Positions 42,785 through 45,634 of a stretch of DNA of 45,634 bases are shown piece by piece. The notes under the pieces were generated by a model. That model saw nothing but the letters and a program-made list of their open reading frames with translations, made no database searches and was not told the origin of the DNA. Source of the stretch: an uncultured Muribaculum sp. (GTDB lineage Bacteria > Bacteroidota > Bacteroidia > Bacteroidales > Muribaculaceae); contig CAJTSJ010000022.1 in the NCBI GenBank assembly GCA_910578785.1, forward strand, positions 1-45,634, in the 5' to 3' direction. Each line of letters begins with the position of its first letter. The stretch's first letter is position 1. The position numbers were made by a program, and so were the translations under genes.

Positions 42785-44707
42785 TCATGAAGCTGTCGAA
42801 ATCTCTACATTCACCATCTGCGCCGGAGCCGACTCGACAGGCTGTTGGGTCTGAGGCTGGACCGCCTGCTGTGGTTGAGCCATCTGCTGGGGCTGAACCG
42901 CCTGCTGGGGCTGTGCGGGCACGGTCTGCTGGGGTTGCTGTACCGGCTGTGACGCTACGGGCATCTGGGACTGGGCCATGGGTTTGGCATTCTGCGCCAC
43001 GCCCGAGTTCATCATCTTCACATTGCTCATGCCTTCGTTTCTCGACAGATTTATCACAAACGGATACTCAATCGACGGACAGCCGGCTTCAGTGATTCTT
43101 ACGGCCAGATTTGCACGGTCGCGTCCCGCGACAGGAAGTGTGAATGAATATCTGTTCTCATTAATCTTATTGAGGGACGGAGCCGAGACTGAATCCTTCG
43201 ACACCAGTTCGACGCTCTTGAAATAGTTGCTTCCGTCGGCCGGAGCAAGATCCGACTTGGTAAGCTCGAAGTCAACGTTAAGCGAATTCTGCCCGTTGAG
43301 CTTGAAGGCGGTCTTGCCGAATTCTACTTCATAGAACTGCATGTACCATTCGGGTATGGTCACCTTGTGGCTTACAGATGTAAGCCCGTTGTAGGACAGC
43401 GCATAGAAGTAGTCGTGGTTCTGGAGCGTATCGCTCAGGTTCTCCGGTATCTCCAGACGGCAATCGTAGCTCAGCGTATTGCACTCCACGTTCTTCGTCT
43501 CGCGCCGGGTCTCCGACAGTATCTCGCAGTCGGGCGAACAGCTTACGAGAATGGCCTTGTCGACATCCATATAAGATGGGAACGTACCGGTAAGCTTCAC
43601 CACGGCATAGCGGTGGCTGAATCCGATGTTGTCGTCGTTGTTCAGACGAAGCTGGATGCCTCCGTCCTTGTCGATGCGGACCACACCCTTCATGCCGTCT
43701 TTGGTAGTGACGATGGCCTGATTGCCCAAGCACGAAGCCACGTCCTCAAACTGGCCCGACAGGAAGGTAGTGCCGTCCATCTTTATGCCTTTCTTGTTAT
43801 TGGTGTCGGTAAACGGTTCAAGTTCGGTAGCAAGCTTAACCGAGTCGCCCTTGGTCTCATTAAACGTTATGTTGGGAGCGTCCATGAACTTCACAGCCGT
43901 CGGGCGCAGGTTCTTGTCAAACTGAAGAAGCGAGTTCTTGCCCTGGATGGTCAGAGTTCCGTTGTTCCACTCTCCTTCAAGGTCCTTCTTGGTGACCGTC
44001 ACAAGATTCTGCGGGTCCTGGACCTCAGAGAAGTAAATAGGCGCCGTGGTCACGTTCATCGCCGAGTCGAGGGTCAGCAGATAAGCGTCCTTGCCGATGA
44101 TGGCGACAGCCTTTCCGCCCGAAAACGAAGAGTTGAACACCACCTCGTCAAATTTGTAGTCATCGGGAAACGACGGGAAATTCTCCGACACGTATGCCCA
44201 GAACAAATCCTTGTTGTTGCGGTCAGTGCCGGCGTAAGCCCTCACGCTGGCCACTCCGTCAGAAAACGGATATGCCATGGCAAACGGACCGAACACGCTC
44301 TGGCCCTGCTTGTTCAGGTAGACGTAGTCCTGTTGGTTCTGCACCAGAAGATATCCGTCGGAATAGTAAGGATAGTCAGGATTGATACGGTAGCCATATT
44401 TCGACATGTCGGTCATGACACCCTTTGAGTCTATCAAAGCCTTAAGCAGTGTCGGGTCCGTTACGTCGACCACAACCGCCATCCCCTCGCTGAACGGCAT
44501 AAGCTGTGAGCCTGTCATGTCGGAAATCTTCTTTCCCTGGAGAGTCCAGAGCGATGTCACCCCATCCTTTTCGGTTCTATAAAGGTCGGAGCCCATCAGC
44601 TCCACATTGTCATATTCAGGAGCTATGCACCAGCTCGCCAGTTGCGCCATCGATACGATAGGCAACGTCACTGCAACAGCAATCAGATACGGTCTTAAAG
44701 TTCTCAT
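42785..44707 (-). CDS. Exported WG-repeat-like protein with Gln/Pro-rich tail
   Basis: A 640-residue protein with a signal peptide (MRTLRPYLIAVAVTLPIVSM). The N-terminal half shows WG-type repeats, e.g. LWTLQGKKISDMTGSQLMPF-SEGMAVV and VYLNKQGQSVFGPFAMAYPF-SDGVASV. The middle (about 390-560) is beta-rich and lacks a known motif. The last ~65 residues are a low-complexity Gln/Pro/Ala/Val tract (QPQQ repeats). There is no second membrane segment and no sorting domain of the type IX system. Function unknown. It appears monocistronic. Confidence 0.82.
   Translation of the reverse strand: MRTLRPYLIAVAVTLPIVSMAQLASWCIAPEYDNVELMGSDLYRTEKDGVTSLWTLQGKKISDMTGSQLMPFSEGMAVVVDVTDPTLLKALIDSKGVMTDMSKYGYRINPDYPYYSDGYLLVQNQQDYVYLNKQGQSVFGPFAMAYPFSDGVASVRAYAGTDRNNKDLFWAYVSENFPSFPDDYKFDEVVFNSSFSGGKAVAIIGKDAYLLTLDSAMNVTTAPIYFSEVQDPQNLVTVTKKDLEGEWNNGTLTIQGKNSLLQFDKNLRPTAVKFMDAPNITFNETKGDSVKLATELEPFTDTNNKKGIKMDGTTFLSGQFEDVASCLGNQAIVTTKDGMKGVVRIDKDGGIQLRLNNDDNIGFSHRYAVVKLTGTFPSYMDVDKAILVSCSPDCEILSETRRETKNVECNTLSYDCRLEIPENLSDTLQNHDYFYALSYNGLTSVSHKVTIPEWYMQFYEVEFGKTAFKLNGQNSLNVDFELTKSDLAPADGSNYFKSVELVSKDSVSAPSLNKINENRYSFTLPVAGRDRANLAVRITEAGCPSIEYPFVINLSRNEGMSNVKMMNSGVAQNAKPMAQSQMPVASQPVQQPQQTVPAQPQQAVQPQQMAQPQQAVQPQTQQPVESAPAQMVNVEISTAS
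42834..42960. repeat. Low-complexity QPQQ-coding tract
   Basis: Plus-strand units near GGGGCTGAACCGCCTGCT recur in direct repeat and encode QAVQPQQ/QPQQMAQ on the minus strand. This is the disordered tail of the WG-repeat protein and a likely site of repeat-number variation between strains. Confidence 0.75.
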
Positions 44708-44841
44708 AATAAATCAGTATGACGTTTTATTTATATTATTAACAGATAATAAGTGAAACTTTCTTTAGTCTATTAACACGCATCGCATACAAGTGGTTTA
44801 TCAAAGAACTTATAAAAAACATTAAGGAAACCCATGACAGA

Positions 44842-44879
44842 GCGGATAGTCCGCCGCAGGCCCACGGCGGACTATCCGC
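44842..44879 (-). terminator. Hairpin spanning the GNAT stop codon
   Basis: Positions 44842-44856 and 44865-44879 form a 15-bp perfect stem (GCGGATAGTCCGCCG) with an 8-nt loop. The TAG stop of the acetyltransferase lies inside the upstream arm. No T-tract follows, so it may stabilise the mRNA 3' end rather than terminate. Confidence 0.6.
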
Positions 44880-45381
44880 GTCTTACATAAAAATGCTCGG
44901 TACACCCGCCGTCGCTTTCAGTATGATGATATACGAATCCACACTTCTCGGCCACACGGCGCGATTTATCGTTGCCGTCAAAAAAGGCTATCCACAAATC
45001 CTTACGGCCGAGACTGCTCCTGACGTAGTCGGCAAGAGCCGTGACAGCCTCAGGGATAAGACCCATACCCCAATACGGCTTCCCTATCCAATAGCCTATC
45101 TCCGCGTCGCAGTCCTTTATGTACGGGCTGTCTCTTACTCCCGGAGGCACCAGCCCGCAACACCCAACCGCTTCGTCCGCGTCCTTCAGCACCACCGCAT
45201 ACGTTTCAGGAGCGGAAAAGACCGTGCGAATCACCTCAAGGCTGTTTTCGACCGACGTGTGCGCAGGCCACCCGCCAGCCGTCCCCACATCGGGGTCGCC
45301 GGCATATTTATAAAGAGACTCGGCATCGCTGTCAAGCCAACGTCTCAACACCAGTCTGTCAGTTTCAATAACATTTTCCAT
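44872..45381 (-). CDS. GNAT-family N-acetyltransferase (RimJ/RimL-like)
   Basis: A 169-residue acetyltransferase. The opening ETDRLVLRRWLDSDAESLYKYAGDPDVG is typical of the RimJ/RimL group. The acetyl-CoA-binding stretch is EIGYWIGKPYWGMGLIPEAVTALADY (Q/R-x-x-G-x-G/A loop as YWGMGL), then AFFDGNDKSRRVAEKCGFVYH. ATG 45381 is chosen over an in-frame ATG at 45453, which would add a non-conserved 24-residue extension. The target could be an antibiotic, small molecule or protein N-terminus. Confidence 0.9.
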   Translation of the reverse strand: MENVIETDRLVLRRWLDSDAESLYKYAGDPDVGTAGGWPAHTSVENSLEVIRTVFSAPETYAVVLKDADEAVGCCGLVPPGVRDSPYIKDCDAEIGYWIGKPYWGMGLIPEAVTALADYVRSSLGRKDLWIAFFDGNDKSRRVAEKCGFVYHHTESDGGCTEHFYVRRG

Positions 45382-45543
45382 ACACAAAAATAGCAATAAA
45401 TCTCCAGACCGCACAATCCTCACTGCCCGACAGGAGGTTAAAGGCCTTACCATGCACTAACCCCGCAGGCAGTCAGGCATCAGTCAGAGATTATTCAACT
45501 AAAATCAATCCTCGGAACAGAGAATAGAATTACAACAATTCAC

Positions 45544-45574
45544 CTTGCAAAACCACTGAAAATAATTATATTTG
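45544..45574 (+). promoter_or_regulatory. Promoter reading out of the window
   Basis: CTTG (45544-45547), a 19-nt spacer and TATATTTG (45567-45574), close to the Bacteroidota consensus. The start would be near 45581, followed by a small hairpin GTCCA/TGGAC (45588-45604). No start codon with a long frame appears before 45634, so the gene lies beyond the window. Nothing else is seen between 45382 and 45543. Confidence 0.65.
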
Positions 45575-45634
45575 CAAATACACTACTGTCCACTAAAAAT
45601 GGACGTGGTTAAAATTAAATAAATTCGGTTCACT

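Noticed and set aside
43367..44428. 353-residue plus-strand open frame
   Set aside because: Fully antisense to the WG-repeat protein gene; the composition (Val/Arg/His-rich) mirrors the real frame and no motif is present.
45385..45392. TATTTTTG promoter box for the GNAT gene
   Set aside because: It lies only 4 nt before the ATG, so the transcript would start inside the gene.

Overview
The window looks like a chromosomal stretch of a member of the Bacteroidales, most likely Muribaculaceae-like. This rests on the promoters, many of which match the Bacteroidota pattern (TTTG, 19-20 bp, TAnnTTTG), and on gene families typical of the phylum: a DUF4369/TlpA-type lipoprotein, OmpA-like barrels, an S16 with a long Ala/Glu/Lys tail, a bifunctional DAHP synthase/chorismate mutase, an M49 lipoprotein and WG-repeat proteins. 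The genus is inferred from gene style, not from a marker comparison. There is no intact mobile element, CRISPR array, rRNA operon or replication origin. Most of the window is housekeeping DNA with short operons.

Layout. 1-4.2 kb: tRNA-Ser(GCU), a TPR protein and an OmpA-family porin, all on the minus strand. 4.4-11.2 kb: plus-strand run of a degenerate M23 protein, dxr, a site-2 protease, an RlmI-like rRNA methyltransferase and an M49 peptidase. 11.7-15.4 kb: OmpH-like lipoprotein, a 59-residue membrane protein, PepD, and a secreted DUF3380-type muramidase followed by a phage-type small protein. 15.4-19.7 kb: minus-strand envelope operon (GT4, LPG-synthase-like flippase, kdsB, inactive M16). 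19.9-30.5 kb: hisS, two tandem NSS transporters, VanZ-like protein, TlpA-like lipoprotein, OmpA-like protein, outer-membrane barrel, mutL and a GT2 glycosyltransferase. 30.6-34.9 kb: tightly overlapping operon cmk-ispH-lipoprotein-prenyl synthase-tatD, with rpsP upstream. 35.1-35.9 kb: orphan nuclease-like gene. 36.0-40.1 kb: Phe/Tyr biosynthesis operon. 40.4-42.6 kb: agmatine-to-putrescine operon. 42.8-45.4 kb: WG-repeat protein and a GNAT acetyltransferase.

Most striking signal. Upstream of the Phe/Tyr operon (prephenate dehydratase, aminotransferase, DAHP synthase-chorismate mutase, prephenate dehydrogenase) is a complete ribosome-mediated attenuator. A Bacteroidota promoter drives a 17-codon leader peptide, MTRFYAYYFSYFYFGRN, with 9 Phe/Tyr codons. 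A segment overlapping its stop codon can pair with the 5' arm of a strong intrinsic terminator, giving mutually exclusive antiterminator and terminator folds just before pheA. The leader is too short for normal gene callers. It appears to sense both end products of the operon.

Other signals. A modular hairpin-rich repeat family lies in the gaps between convergent genes near 30.5 and 40.2 kb, and a 17-bp IS3-end-like repeat is shared between 11.2 and 30.5 kb. Several proteins keep a peptidase or nuclease fold but have lost catalytic residues (M23, M16, the MutL endonuclease site). The isoprenoid genes dxr, ispH and a prenyl synthase lie in two separate operons of the window.
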